Source: Cypionkella sp049896245 (GTDB taxonomy: Bacteria > Pseudomonadota > Alphaproteobacteria > Rhodobacterales > Rhodobacteraceae). Taken from it: DNA of 64,000 bases. Made by a program: the position numbers and the translations under genes. Every line of letters starts with the position of its first letter. Within the stretch, counting starts at the first letter, position 1. Positions 52,646 to 62,601 of this stretch are shown here, piece after piece. Location: assembly GCF_049896245.1 (NCBI RefSeq), contig NZ_JAFCTX010000025.1, forward strand, positions 6,524-70,523, in the 5' to 3' direction. Under the pieces are notes generated by a model. The model searched no databases. It saw only the letters and a list, made by a program, of their open reading frames with translations, and was not told the origin of the DNA.

Positions 52646-53821
52646 TCATTGCGCGCCCGCTGGTTGCAATGCTGCTTTGGCCTTCATCTGGGTTGCGGCC
52701 TGCGCATAGCCGCCGGCTGCGCCATCAATGAAGTGCATGTGATCATGCGCCCGTAGTGACGGCACGATGCAAGTGACCAGCGCCTGATCTTGTTTGTGCA
52801 GACCGAATTGGCAGATGCCCGAGGCAGCAGCGGCATCAAGCAGCGCTTCGATTTCAGCAAGCCCGGCAGCGTTGATATCAATCGTCATCTTCAAGCCATC
52901 GTCAAATTTTCGAAAGTCAGTGTTGCGGGTCATTTGCCGCACGTAATCGCGGGCATTGAAGCCGCCCAGCGTCAGATTGGTGCGATAGAGCAGCACAGTC
53001 ATGAAGATCGCCACCATCACTTTGATCCGCGCCTTCAGGCGTTTGCCGCGCGGGGCGCGGGCATTGGTCTCAGACGCGACACCGCCCAAAGTCAGATGCG
53101 GCACTGGGCCTTCGGGCGGTAGCGGATTGCCCAAGCCGCCCGCTTTATTCGCCACCGACACCACGCTGGCCACCAGCGCCCGGAACGCATCGGCGCGGGC
53201 GGTTGCGCTGGGCACTGCGATGATCGACACGATCTGGCCATTGCGCGATGCGACGGGGTTCCAGCGGCACGACAGCCCGGTCAGATCGGGTCTGCTGCCG
53301 GGCTCGGCCATCGGCACGGCAAAACTCCCCAGCTTCATCTGAGATTCGGCCCAAGCCGCACCTCCGCCTGCGAACATCGCGAAGGTCATCTCGGGGCTGG
53401 ACTGAAACCGCGCGATCCGTACATCATGACCTGCCGCGCGCACCTCGGCCAACGGCACCATGGCGGTGCGCATGTTCAGGCCCAGATCGTCCTCGATCCA
53501 GCGCGCCACAGCTGCCAGTGCCACGCTGGCCTTAGCAATGCCATTCGGCGGCACTGCGATCACTGCGCCGTCGCCGCCAAAGACGAAGGGATAATCGCTG
53601 CCCTCCAGCACGTTGAGCACAGCGGTAATCACCGAGGCCCCGGCCATGTTGACGGATTTATACTTGCCGCGCGCAATCGCCTCGGTCGAGGACACAACAT
53701 CGGCCACCGCCAGAGCCCAGCCTTCGGGCAGCGGTCGGTAGCGTGTCAGATTGGCCACATCTTCAAACTCGGCAAAGACCGGCAGGTCAGATAGGAAAAC
53801 AGAGGCGTTCTGAACGGTCAT
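52646..53821 (-). CDS. DUF3095 family protein, cyclase-like
   Basis: The 391-residue protein matches the DUF3095 family. The N-terminal part looks like a class III nucleotide cyclase fold: LAVADVVSSTEAIARGKY resembles the first metal-binding strand, and YPFVFGGDGAVIAV the second, with its GDG turn. No membrane segment or signal is seen. It is the first gene of the minus-strand cyclic-nucleotide cluster, about 165 bases upstream of the ABC-like gene. Whether it makes a nucleotide is unknown; the cyclase link is from motif resemblance and context. Confidence 0.82.
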   Translation of the reverse strand: MTVQNASVFLSDLPVFAEFEDVANLTRYRPLPEGWALAVADVVSSTEAIARGKYKSVNMAGASVITAVLNVLEGSDYPFVFGGDGAVIAVPPNGIAKASVALAAVARWIEDDLGLNMRTAMVPLAEVRAAGHDVRIARFQSSPEMTFAMFAGGGAAWAESQMKLGSFAVPMAEPGSRPDLTGLSCRWNPVASRNGQIVSIIAVPSATARADAFRALVASVVSVANKAGGLGNPLPPEGPVPHLTLGGVASETNARAPRGKRLKARIKVMVAIFMTVLLYRTNLTLGGFNARDYVRQMTRNTDFRKFDDGLKMTIDINAAGLAEIEALLDAAAASGICQFGLHKQDQALVTCIVPSLRAHDHMHFIDGAAGGYAQAATQMKAKAALQPAGAQ

Positions 53822-54089
53822 TTCGGCAACCTAGCATGATTTTCGCAGGATGCAGGTGCCATAAATGCACAATTTCTGGGTGGCGTTGCAAAACTTCGTG
53901 TGAGGCGTATCGGGGTTTTTAGGGGGCGACAAAGCTGCCACGGTTGTATGATTTCGGGGCTGATGGATCCGATTTCAACACCCGGCGTTGCATTTTGATT
54001 GCAATTCGCGAGAACTCTCGCATGCAATGGCTTTGCCAAGCAACCGGATCCCCATGATCCACGCCACATGACGGAATGGATCAGACCGG

Positions 54090-56012
54090 ATGACACGACA
54101 AGAACTTGGCATCGGCATGGATTTGCTGCGGGTAGAGGATGTGAAAGTGTCCTTCCCGCTGGCCACTGGCCAAGTTGATGCGCTGAAAGGGGTCGGGCTG
54201 CGGGTGTTGCCCGGCAAGATTACCGCATTGGTCGGCGAGTCTGGTTCGGGCAAATCGGTGCTGGGCCAGACCATCATGGGGTTGCAGCCGGATTTTGCAC
54301 GCGTCAGTGGCCGCGTGCTGTTGACCGATACCGCAGCGCCGGGTGGCAAGGTTGAGTTGCTGGGCTTGCCGCGCGACGGACGCCTGATCCGCAGCGTGCG
54401 GGGTCGCAAGATCGGCATGATATTTCAGGAGCCGATGACCTCGTTTTCGGCTTTGCACACCATTGGCAATCAGATTTCCGAGGCATTGCGTATTCACGAG
54501 CCGGTCTCGGCCAAAGAACAGCGCGCGCGGTCCGAAGATATGCTGTCGCTGGTTGGTTTTACCAAGCCCGGCAAAGTGTTCGACATGTATCCGTTTGAGC
54601 TGTCTGGTGGGATGCGGCAGCGCGCAATGATCGCGATGGCGCTGATTTGCAGCCCTGAATTGTTGATCGCGGATGAACCCACCACTGCGCTGGATGTGAC
54701 CATTCAGGCGCAGATTCTGACGCTGCTGCGCGATCTTCAACAGCGTCTGAACATGGCGATCCTGCTGATCACTCATGACCTTGGCGTCGTCGCAAATGTC
54801 ACCGATGAGGTCGTGGTGCTGTATCAGGGCCGCATCATGGAATCCGGCCCGGTAGACGATATTTTCCGCCGCCCGCAGCACCCTTATCTGAAGGGGCTGA
54901 TGGCCGCGATCCCGCATTTTGGCATGAAGCAGGGCGCGCGTTTGCGGCCTTTGCGCGATATTCAGATCAACCGTGACAAGCTGATGACTGCCATCGGCGG
55001 GGCGAAGCCTGTGGCACAGACCGCCGCGCCCGACGTGTTACTCTCGGTGCGCAACTTGTCGAAAACCTATCAGACCCGCGATCAGGCTTGGGATATTCGC
55101 AAATCCGCCAAGCCAGTCCCAGCGGTCGATGGCGTCAGCTTTGATATCAAGCGCGGAGAATGTCTTGGACTGGTCGGTGAAAGCGGTTGCGGCAAAACCA
55201 CCGTCAGCAAGATTTTGATGCGGGCGGTGACGCCGGATGCGGGCACGGTGATCTATGATGATGGCTCGGGCCCGGTCGATGTGCTGGCCGCCAAGGGCGA
55301 TGATCTGCAACGCCTGCGCACGCAGATTCAGATGGTGTTTCAAGACCCAGTCTCGTCGCTGTCGCCTCGAATGACGGTCGGCAATATCCTGTCCGAACCT
55401 CTCGACATCCACAGTCGCGGCACCCCGCCACAGCGCCGAGCAACCGTTGATGCCTTGCTCGGGGCTATCGGTTTGGGCCAATCCGCCCGCCACCGCTATC
55501 CGCACAGCTTTTCGGGCGGACAGCGTCAGCGCGTCGGCATTGCCCGCGCTTTGGCGCTGGCTCCGGGGTTGATCGTTTGTGACGAGCCGGTGTCAGCGCT
55601 GGATGTATCGGTGCAGGCGCAGATTCTCAACCTGTTGAAAGATTTGCAAAAAGATCTTGGGCTGACCTATCTGTTCATCTCGCATAACTTGGCGGTGGTG
55701 GATTATATGGCAGACCGGGTGGCAGTGATGTGGGCGGGCCGGATCGTGGAAATCGCTGCGCGCGAGACGATTATGACCGCCCCGGTGCATCCCTATACCA
55801 AGGCGCTGCTCGCCGCCGTGCCCTATCCCGATCTGGATCGCCGCTTGGATTTTGCCACCTTTAACGGCAACACGGCGCTGACCAGTGCCAACTGGGCTGC
55901 CGCGTTTCGGGCCGAGCCTGATGCCCGATCCGACCTTGCCCCGCTTGATCTTGGGGGCGGCCATTTCGTCTTGGCCCGCAAATCTGCTGATAGAAATGAT
56001 CTGAAGCCATGA
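54090..56012 (+). CDS. Peptide-type ABC importer, fused double ATP-binding protein
   Basis: The 640-residue protein carries two complete ATPase domains of the dipeptide/oligopeptide class, as in YejF. The first has VGESGSGKSVLGQTIMG, ELSGGMRQRAMIAMAL and LLIADEPTTALD; the second has VGESGCGKTTVSKILM, FSGGQRQRVGIARAL and LIVCDEPVSALD. Both Walker motifs are intact, in contrast to the ABC-like gene just upstream on the other strand. It opens an operon with the binding protein, two permeases and three glycosyltransferases. It overlaps the binding-protein gene by four bases. Confidence 0.94.
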   Translation: MTRQELGIGMDLLRVEDVKVSFPLATGQVDALKGVGLRVLPGKITALVGESGSGKSVLGQTIMGLQPDFARVSGRVLLTDTAAPGGKVELLGLPRDGRLIRSVRGRKIGMIFQEPMTSFSALHTIGNQISEALRIHEPVSAKEQRARSEDMLSLVGFTKPGKVFDMYPFELSGGMRQRAMIAMALICSPELLIADEPTTALDVTIQAQILTLLRDLQQRLNMAILLITHDLGVVANVTDEVVVLYQGRIMESGPVDDIFRRPQHPYLKGLMAAIPHFGMKQGARLRPLRDIQINRDKLMTAIGGAKPVAQTAAPDVLLSVRNLSKTYQTRDQAWDIRKSAKPVPAVDGVSFDIKRGECLGLVGESGCGKTTVSKILMRAVTPDAGTVIYDDGSGPVDVLAAKGDDLQRLRTQIQMVFQDPVSSLSPRMTVGNILSEPLDIHSRGTPPQRRATVDALLGAIGLGQSARHRYPHSFSGGQRQRVGIARALALAPGLIVCDEPVSALDVSVQAQILNLLKDLQKDLGLTYLFISHNLAVVDYMADRVAVMWAGRIVEIAARETIMTAPVHPYTKALLAAVPYPDLDRRLDFATFNGNTALTSANWAAAFRAEPDARSDLAPLDLGGGHFVLARKSADRNDLKP

Positions 56013-57898
56013 TCACCCGTCGCACCGCCTTAACCCTGCTCGGCTCGGTCGCATTGCCCAGTATCAGCTTCGCGGAATCGCCATTTTTCGCCGCAGATGT
56101 GAAGATGGGCAACATACCTCCGCTGCCTGAGCGCCTGCCGCGCAACCCGCGCGTGATTGATTTGCCCGCGATGGGCCGCACCACAGGGCGGCTGGGCGGC
56201 AGCGTGCGGATACTGGTCAGTGGCCAGCGCGATGTGCGGCTGATCCCGATCTACGGCTATTCCCGACTGGTTGGCTATGACGCCAACCTGCAACTTGTCC
56301 CGGATATTCTTGAAAGTTTTGAGGCGGTTGAAGACCGCATCTACACCCTGCACCTGCGCGAAGGTCATCGCTGGTCAGACGGCACTCCCTTCACGGCGGA
56401 TGATTTCCGCTATTGCTGGGAAGATATGATGAACAACGCCGATCTCTATCGCGGCGGCCCCCCGGTGGATCTGATCGCCAATGGCAAACCCGTCGAATTC
56501 CGCGTGATCGACCCCGTGACTGTGCGCTACACCTTCGCAAGCCCGATGCCAGACTTCCTGCCCAAACTCGCCTCGCCCTTGCCGCTGATCCTCTATGTGC
56601 CGCAAGCCTACATGAAAACGTTCCACGCCAAATATCAGACCCCCGAAAAGCTGGCCGCACTGGTCGAGCAGAACCGCGTCGATGATTGGCAAAGCCTGCA
56701 CGCCAAAATGGGCCGCTCGATCCGCCCGGAAAACCCCAGCCTGCCAACTTTGGAAGCATGGCGTCCCCGCACCGCCCCGCCCGCCGAGCAATTCGTGTTT
56801 GAGCGCAACGCCTATTTCCACCGTGTCGATCAGACCGGCCAGCAACTGCCATATTTTGACCGCATCGTGCTGGATGTCGCCTCGGCGGATATCATCCCGG
56901 CCAAAACCGCGACGGGCGAAAGCGATCTGCAAGCGGGCGGCATCAGCTTTCCCGACTATACCCTGATGAAACAGGCCGAAAAACAGCACCCACTGAAAGT
57001 GTCGCTGTGGCGGCGCACCCAAGGCTCCAGCGTCTCACTGTTTCCCAATATGAACTGCAAAGACCCGGTCTGGCGCAAGCTGTTCCAAGACGTGCGGATG
57101 CGCAGGGCCTTGTCGGTGGCGATCAATCGGCACGAGCTGAACAAGGTGAATTTCTTCGGCCTTGGCCGCGAAAGTGCCGACACCGTGCTGCCCGAAAGCC
57201 AGCTTTACAAACCCGAATACGCATCGGCTTGGGCACAATACGACCCCGATCTGGCGAATGCCTTGCTGGATGAATTGGGCCTCACCGAACGCGGCGGCGG
57301 CAATATCCGGGTGCTGCCGGATGGCCGCCAAGCTGGCATCGTCGTGGAAACCGCAGGCGAAAGCACGCTGGAAACCGACGTTTTGGAACTGATCGTCGAT
57401 CACATGCGCGATGTTGGCATCGCCATCTATATCCGCGCGTCGCAGCGCGATATCTTCCGCAGCCGCGCCATGGGTGGTGAGGTGCAAATGTCGGTCTGGG
57501 CGGGTCTGGATAATGGCGTGCCAACTGCCGATATGGCCCCCGATCAACTCGCCCCCACCCACAGCGATCAGTTGCAATGGCCGGTCTGGGGCAGCTGGTA
57601 TATGTCCGGCGAAACCGCGGGTGAGGCCCCCGATCTGCCAAGCGCGATGCAGCTGATTGATCTGCTGAAACAATGGCGCAACACCACCACCACCGAAGCC
57701 CGCGCCGAGATTTGGGCGCAGATGCTGGTTCTGTGGTCCGATCAGGTGTTCTCGATCGGCACCGTCAATTCCGCGCCGCAGCCCATCGTGCGGGCAGCCC
57801 GGATGCGCAATGTCCCCGAAGACGCCCTCTATGGCTTCACCCCCACCAGCTTCTTGGGCGCTTACATGCCCGACACGTTCTATTATGCGCGGGAATAA
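56009..57898 (+). CDS. Peptide-type ABC importer, substrate-binding protein
   Basis: The 629-residue protein belongs to the SBP family 5 (DppA/OppA type). It has a signal peptide with a twin arginine (ITRRTALTLLGSVALPSISFA), the HLREGHRWSDGTPFTADDFRY segment typical of the family, and VRMRRALSVAINRHELNKV. It should capture a ligand in the periplasm for the two downstream permeases. Linked glycosyltransferases suggest a sugar-bearing or cell-envelope ligand rather than plain peptide, which is inference. Confidence 0.93.
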   Translation: MITRRTALTLLGSVALPSISFAESPFFAADVKMGNIPPLPERLPRNPRVIDLPAMGRTTGRLGGSVRILVSGQRDVRLIPIYGYSRLVGYDANLQLVPDILESFEAVEDRIYTLHLREGHRWSDGTPFTADDFRYCWEDMMNNADLYRGGPPVDLIANGKPVEFRVIDPVTVRYTFASPMPDFLPKLASPLPLILYVPQAYMKTFHAKYQTPEKLAALVEQNRVDDWQSLHAKMGRSIRPENPSLPTLEAWRPRTAPPAEQFVFERNAYFHRVDQTGQQLPYFDRIVLDVASADIIPAKTATGESDLQAGGISFPDYTLMKQAEKQHPLKVSLWRRTQGSSVSLFPNMNCKDPVWRKLFQDVRMRRALSVAINRHELNKVNFFGLGRESADTVLPESQLYKPEYASAWAQYDPDLANALLDELGLTERGGGNIRVLPDGRQAGIVVETAGESTLETDVLELIVDHMRDVGIAIYIRASQRDIFRSRAMGGEVQMSVWAGLDNGVPTADMAPDQLAPTHSDQLQWPVWGSWYMSGETAGEAPDLPSAMQLIDLLKQWRNTTTTEARAEIWAQMLVLWSDQVFSIGTVNSAPQPIVRAARMRNVPEDALYGFTPTSFLGAYMPDTFYYARE

Positions 57899-57901
57899 CC
57901 C

Positions 57902-58900
57902 ATGATCCGCTATATCTTCATGCGCACGCTTGCGATGATCCCAACCCTGTTCCTGATCTCGGTTCTGGTGTTCTTCATCATCGAACTGCCCCCCGGCGAC
58001 TACTTTGAAAGCTATGTCTCGGAACTGCGCTCCTTGGGCGAATCCGCTGATCTGGCCGAGATCGACATGCTGCGCGAACGCTATGGCTTTGATCAGCCGC
58101 AAGTCGTGCGCTATCTGTGGTGGGTTGGCGGCATGTTGCACGGCGATTTCGGCTATTCGTTTGAATACCGCCTGCCGGTCAGTGAAGTGGTCGGCGACAG
58201 GCTGTGGCTGACCGTCCTGTTGTCAACCGTCACCATCCTGTTCACCTGGATCATCGCCTTCCCCATCGGCATCTATTCCGCCACCCATCAATACAGCTGG
58301 GGCGATTACGGCCTGACCTTCCTTGGCCTTTTGGGCATCGCCGTGCCCAACTTCATGCTGGCACTTGTGATGATGTATTTCGCCAATATCTGGTTTGGTG
58401 TCTCTATCGGCAACCTGATGGATCGCCAGTTCCTGAACGAGCCGATGAGCATGGCGAAATTCTCATCCATCATGTCGCATATCTGGATACCCGTGGTGAT
58501 TATCGGCACCTCTGGCACCGCCAGCATGGTCCGACGCCTGCGCGCTAACCTATTGGACGAATTGAACAAACAATATGTTGTCACCGCCCGTGCCAAGGGT
58601 CTGCATCCGCTGAAGGTGCTGGTGAAATATCCGCTGCGCATGGCACTGAACTTCTTCATCTCGGATATAGGCTCGATCCTGCCCGCGATGATTTCCGGGG
58701 CCGAAGTCACCGCCATCGTGCTGTCCTTGGAAACCACCGGGCCGATGCTGATCCGCGCCCTGCAAAGTCAGGATATGTATCTGGCGGGCTCGTTCCTGAT
58801 GTTTCTGGCCTTCCTGACAGTGATCGGCGTGTTGATTTCGGACATCGCGCTAACGTTTCTTGACCCCCGCATCCGGCTTGGTAAAGGCAGCAGCAAATGA
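57902..58900 (+). CDS. Peptide-type ABC importer, permease 1
   Basis: The 332-residue DppB-like permease opens MIRYIFMRTLAMIPTLFLIS, with the usual first helix. It has a periplasmic loop with RERYGFDQPQ and the EAA-type cytoplasmic contact around VVTARAKGLHPLKVLVKYPLR. It begins three bases after the binding-protein stop and overlaps permease 2 by four bases. Confidence 0.94.
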   Translation: MIRYIFMRTLAMIPTLFLISVLVFFIIELPPGDYFESYVSELRSLGESADLAEIDMLRERYGFDQPQVVRYLWWVGGMLHGDFGYSFEYRLPVSEVVGDRLWLTVLLSTVTILFTWIIAFPIGIYSATHQYSWGDYGLTFLGLLGIAVPNFMLALVMMYFANIWFGVSIGNLMDRQFLNEPMSMAKFSSIMSHIWIPVVIIGTSGTASMVRRLRANLLDELNKQYVVTARAKGLHPLKVLVKYPLRMALNFFISDIGSILPAMISGAEVTAIVLSLETTGPMLIRALQSQDMYLAGSFLMFLAFLTVIGVLISDIALTFLDPRIRLGKGSSK

Positions 58901-60090
58901 GCGATCTGCCAAACCAGACCACCACCCTGCCCGCCCCCGGTGCGCCGATGACGCATTATGTCTCGGACGCGCCGTTTGATCCCTATGAGGCCGAAAACGC
59001 CGCCTCGGCCCAAAGCAAATTCGCCGAAGCCTCGCAGCTGCAACTGATGTGGTGGAAGTTCCGCAAGCATAGGGTGGCGCTGTTTTGCGGCGTGTTCCTG
59101 ATCCTGATGTATGCCTCAATCTTCATCAGCGAATTCCTCGCCCCCTACAGTCAAGCCGCCCGCAATACCGATTACATCTACGCCCCGCCGCAAGCCGTAC
59201 ATCTGTTCCACGATGGAAAACTGATCGGCCCCTTCGTCTATGGCCGCAGTCAAGTGCTTGATATGGATACACTTCAACGCATCTACACCGATGATCCGAG
59301 TGATATTCAAAAACTGCGGTTCTTCTGTGAAGGCGACGCTTACAACTTCTGGGGCATGATCCCCGGCGACACCCATCTGGTTTGCCCCGCCAAAGACGGC
59401 CAGTTTTTCCTGCTCGGCACCGACCGCTTGGGCCGCGATGTGCTGTCGCGCATCATCTACGGCGCGCGCATATCGCTGACCATCGGCATCTTCGGCGTCA
59501 CCATGAGCTTCATTCTCGGTATCGTGATCGGCGGCCTTGCGGGCTACCATGGCGGCTGGTTCGATGCCCTGACCCAGCGCATCATCGAAGTCCTGCAATC
59601 CATCCCATCCATCCCCCTCTGGATGGCCCTCGCCGCAATCATCCCAGTGACGTGGAGCCCCATCCTCGTCTACATCGGCATCACCGTCATCCTTGGCCTC
59701 TTGGATTGGACAGGCCTCGCCCGCGGGGTGCGATCTAAACTCTTGGCCCTGCGCGAAGAAGATTACGTCCTCGCCGCCCGTCTGATGGGCGCGGGCAGCG
59801 CCCGCATCATTGGCCGCCACATGATCCCCGGCTTCATGTCGCACCTGATCGCCTCGGCCACCCTGACCATCCCCGGTATGATCTTGGGCGAAACCGCACT
59901 CAGCTTCCTCGGCATCGGGTTGCGCGCGCCAATCTCCAGTTGGGGCATCCTTTTGACCGAGGCCCGCAGCGTCAACATCATCGCACTTTACCCATGGCTG
60001 ATGTTCCCGGTCATTCCGGTGATCCTTGTGATCCTCGCTTTCAATTTCCTCGGTGACGGGCTACGCGATGCCGCCGATCCCTACAAATAG
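58897..60090 (+). CDS. Peptide-type ABC importer, permease 2
   Basis: The 397-residue DppC-like permease has a long N-terminal cytoplasmic tail, a first helix near residue 60, and an extended periplasmic loop (about 90-165) with two cysteines, longer than in typical DppC. The transport core follows, starting LLGTDRLGRDVLSRIIYGARISL, with the EAA-type loop around VLAARLMGAGSARIIGRHMIP. It overlaps permease 1 and is followed after 55 bases by the first glycosyltransferase. Confidence 0.93.
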   Translation: MSDLPNQTTTLPAPGAPMTHYVSDAPFDPYEAENAASAQSKFAEASQLQLMWWKFRKHRVALFCGVFLILMYASIFISEFLAPYSQAARNTDYIYAPPQAVHLFHDGKLIGPFVYGRSQVLDMDTLQRIYTDDPSDIQKLRFFCEGDAYNFWGMIPGDTHLVCPAKDGQFFLLGTDRLGRDVLSRIIYGARISLTIGIFGVTMSFILGIVIGGLAGYHGGWFDALTQRIIEVLQSIPSIPLWMALAAIIPVTWSPILVYIGITVILGLLDWTGLARGVRSKLLALREEDYVLAARLMGAGSARIIGRHMIPGFMSHLIASATLTIPGMILGETALSFLGIGLRAPISSWGILLTEARSVNIIALYPWLMFPVIPVILVILAFNFLGDGLRDAADPYK

Positions 60091-60145
60091 CCGCCGTTTC
60101 AATGAACCGCCTCCCCCTGAACAGCCATCCGCCAAGGTAGACCAA

Positions 60146-61357
60146 ATGAAGCACCCGTTGGAAAATGCGCGGATTCTGATGTACAGCCATGACACCTTCG
60201 GGCTTGGCCATCTGCGCCGCTGCCGCACCATCGCGCATGCTTTGGTGCAGGAATACAGCGGGCTGATGGTGCTGATTGTCTCCGGCTCGCAGATCGCAGG
60301 CGCGTTCGATTACCGCGCCCGCGTCGATTTCGTGAAAATCCCAAGCGTCATCAAGCTGCGCAACGGCGAATATTCCTCACTTTCGGAACACATCGACGTG
60401 CATGACACCATCAAAATGCGCCGCTCGATCATCCGCCACACCGCCGAAACCTTTGCCCCCGATATCTTCATCGTCGATAAAGAACCGATGGGCCTGCGCG
60501 GCGAAATCGAAGAAACTCTCGCTTACCTGAAATCCAAAGGCACCACCCTGATCCTTGGTCTGCGTGAAGTGATGGACGCCCCTCGCCTGCTCGATGTCGA
60601 ATGGAAGCGCAACGATGTGATGGGCAAGATCGAGCGCACCTATGACCACATCTGGGTCTACGGCCCGCCCGATTTCTACGACCCGCTCATCGGCCTCGAT
60701 GTGCCGCCATCGGTGCGTGAGAAGATGGAGTTTGTCGGCTTCCTGCAACGTCGCTCCGCGCAAGAAAAGCTTTCAGAAAAGCGTCGTGACAGTGATTACT
60801 TGCTGGTCACCACAGGCGGCGGCGGTGATGGCGCTGATCTGATCGACAACGTGCTGAACGCCTATCTGCACGACCCCAACCTGACCCAAAAGGCGCTTGT
60901 CGTGCTCGGCCCCTACATGCCCGGCGAGCAGCGCACCGAATTTCTGCGCAAGGGCCAAGCCATCCCGCAAATCGAAGTGATCGAATTCGACACCCGCATG
61001 GAGGAACTGATTGCAGGTTCGGCCGGCGTCGTCGCGATGGGCGGCTACAACACCTATTGCGAGATTCTGTCCTTCGACAAACCCGCCCTCATCGTCCCCC
61101 GCACCACCCCGCGCGAAGAACAACTGCTGCGCGCCACCCGCGCTGCGGAACTCGGCATGATTGAGATGCTACTGCCCGTAGAAGCCGCTGATCCCGCCCG
61201 CATGGCAAGCGCCCTGCGCGCGCTTCCGATGCGCCCGCACCCCTCCGACGCTGCCCCCGGCCTGCATCTCGAAGGCCTCACCAACATCTGTCGGCTGGTC
61301 GGTGAAGACCTGACCGCCCGCGCCGAACGCCCCAATGCGCAGCGGTTCGCAAAGTGA
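60146..61357 (+). CDS. MurG-like glycosyltransferase (first of three)
   Basis: The 403-residue protein has a GT-B layout. ILMYSHDTFGLGHLRRCRTIA is a donor/acceptor loop of GT28-like enzymes, LLVTTGGGGDGADL starts the second domain, and GSAGVVAMGGYNTYCEIL is the MurG-type donor-binding segment. I start it at the ATG at 60146, preceded by AAGG; frames extending further upstream lie inside permease 2. It shares a GTGA overlap with the next gene. Confidence 0.87.
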   Translation: MKHPLENARILMYSHDTFGLGHLRRCRTIAHALVQEYSGLMVLIVSGSQIAGAFDYRARVDFVKIPSVIKLRNGEYSSLSEHIDVHDTIKMRRSIIRHTAETFAPDIFIVDKEPMGLRGEIEETLAYLKSKGTTLILGLREVMDAPRLLDVEWKRNDVMGKIERTYDHIWVYGPPDFYDPLIGLDVPPSVREKMEFVGFLQRRSAQEKLSEKRRDSDYLLVTTGGGGDGADLIDNVLNAYLHDPNLTQKALVVLGPYMPGEQRTEFLRKGQAIPQIEVIEFDTRMEELIAGSAGVVAMGGYNTYCEILSFDKPALIVPRTTPREEQLLRATRAAELGMIEMLLPVEAADPARMASALRALPMRPHPSDAAPGLHLEGLTNICRLVGEDLTARAERPNAQRFAK

Positions 61358-62601
61358 AGCCAAACCGACCCCGTTTGGTCGTCGTGGTCAAAGGCTACCC
61401 CCGCCTGTCGGAAACCTTTATCGCCCAGGAATTGCGCGGGCTCGAACTGGCGGGCCTCGATCTGGTTATCGTCTCACTGCGCCATCCCACCGACAAAAAG
61501 CGCCACGCCGTGCATGATGAGATCGCAGCCGAGCTTTTGTACCTGCCCGAATACCTCTACCGCGAACCCCTGCGCGTCTTGCGCGGCTTGTGGACTGCCC
61601 GCCGCCAACAGGGCTTTTGGCCCACGCTGCGTGCATGGCTGAAAGACCTGATCCGCGACCCCACCTCCAACCGCATCCGGCGCTTCGGTCAAGCCGCGGT
61701 TCTGGTCGCCGAATGGCCCCAAAATGGCGCTTGGCTGCACGCCCATTTCATCCACACCCCGGCCTCGGTCGCCGACTACGCCGCCCAAATTATGCAAATT
61801 GGCTGGACCGTCTCGGCCCATGCCAAAGACATCTGGACCTCGCCGGATTGGGAGCTTTCGGGCAAACTTACCCGCGCGAAATGGGCCGTCACCTGTACCG
61901 ATTTGGGCCATAAGCATCTGCAATCATTTGCGAAAACACCAGAAATCGTCTATCTCAGCTATCACGGGTTGAACCTTGATCGCTTCCCGCCCTACACCAC
62001 CCCACGCCCCGCCCGCGACGGCAAAAACCCCGCCGACCCGGTGCAAATCGTCAGCGTTGGCCGCGCTGTGCCGAAAAAAGGCTATGACACTTTGCTGCAC
62101 GCGCTTGCGCTGCTGACAACCGATCTGCACTGGCGCTTCACCCATCTCGGCGGCGGTCCAGAGCGTGAAAGCCTGCAAGCCCTCGCCGAAACACTTGACC
62201 TCACCTCGCGCATCCACTGGCAAGGGGCTGTCGATCAGTCCGAAGTCCTCGCCGCCTACCGCGCATCGGATCTGTTCGCGCTGGCCTGCCGCATCACCGC
62301 CGATGGCGACCGTGACGGGTTGCCGAACGTGCTGGTCGAGGCCGCAAGCCAAGGCCTCGCCTGCCTCGCAACCAATATCTCCGGCATCCCCGAGCTGTTC
62401 ACCAACGGCGAAAACGGCTGGCTCACCCCGCCCGATGATGCCGCAGCCTTGGCGCGCGCGCTGGAAACCGCCATCACCCGCCCCGACCTGCGTGCCGACT
62501 ATGGCCAAGCCGCCGCCACCCAAGTCCGCGCCACGCTGGATTACCATCACAGCGTGAACCAACTCGCCGCCCTGTTCGCCGCCGAAGGCCTGCATCAATG
62601 A
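61354..62601 (+). CDS. Glycosyltransferase family 4 protein (second of three)
   Basis: The 415-residue GT-B enzyme shows VVVKGYPRLSETFIAQEL at the N terminus, as in exopolysaccharide GT4 enzymes. It also has VSVGRAVPKKGYDTLLHAL and the donor motif DGLPNVLVEAASQGL with its E-x7-E pattern. The start is a GTG at 61354 overlapping the previous stop. It ends in an ATGA overlap with the third transferase. Confidence 0.92.
   Translation: MKPNRPRLVVVVKGYPRLSETFIAQELRGLELAGLDLVIVSLRHPTDKKRHAVHDEIAAELLYLPEYLYREPLRVLRGLWTARRQQGFWPTLRAWLKDLIRDPTSNRIRRFGQAAVLVAEWPQNGAWLHAHFIHTPASVADYAAQIMQIGWTVSAHAKDIWTSPDWELSGKLTRAKWAVTCTDLGHKHLQSFAKTPEIVYLSYHGLNLDRFPPYTTPRPARDGKNPADPVQIVSVGRAVPKKGYDTLLHALALLTTDLHWRFTHLGGGPERESLQALAETLDLTSRIHWQGAVDQSEVLAAYRASDLFALACRITADGDRDGLPNVLVEAASQGLACLATNISGIPELFTNGENGWLTPPDDAAALARALETAITRPDLRADYGQAAATQVRATLDYHHSVNQLAALFAAEGLHQ

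Noticed and set aside
53850..53885. Possible sigma-54 promoter (TGGCACC on the minus strand) upstream of the DUF3095 gene
   Set aside because: The spacing to the next GC dinucleotide does not fit the -24/-12 rule.
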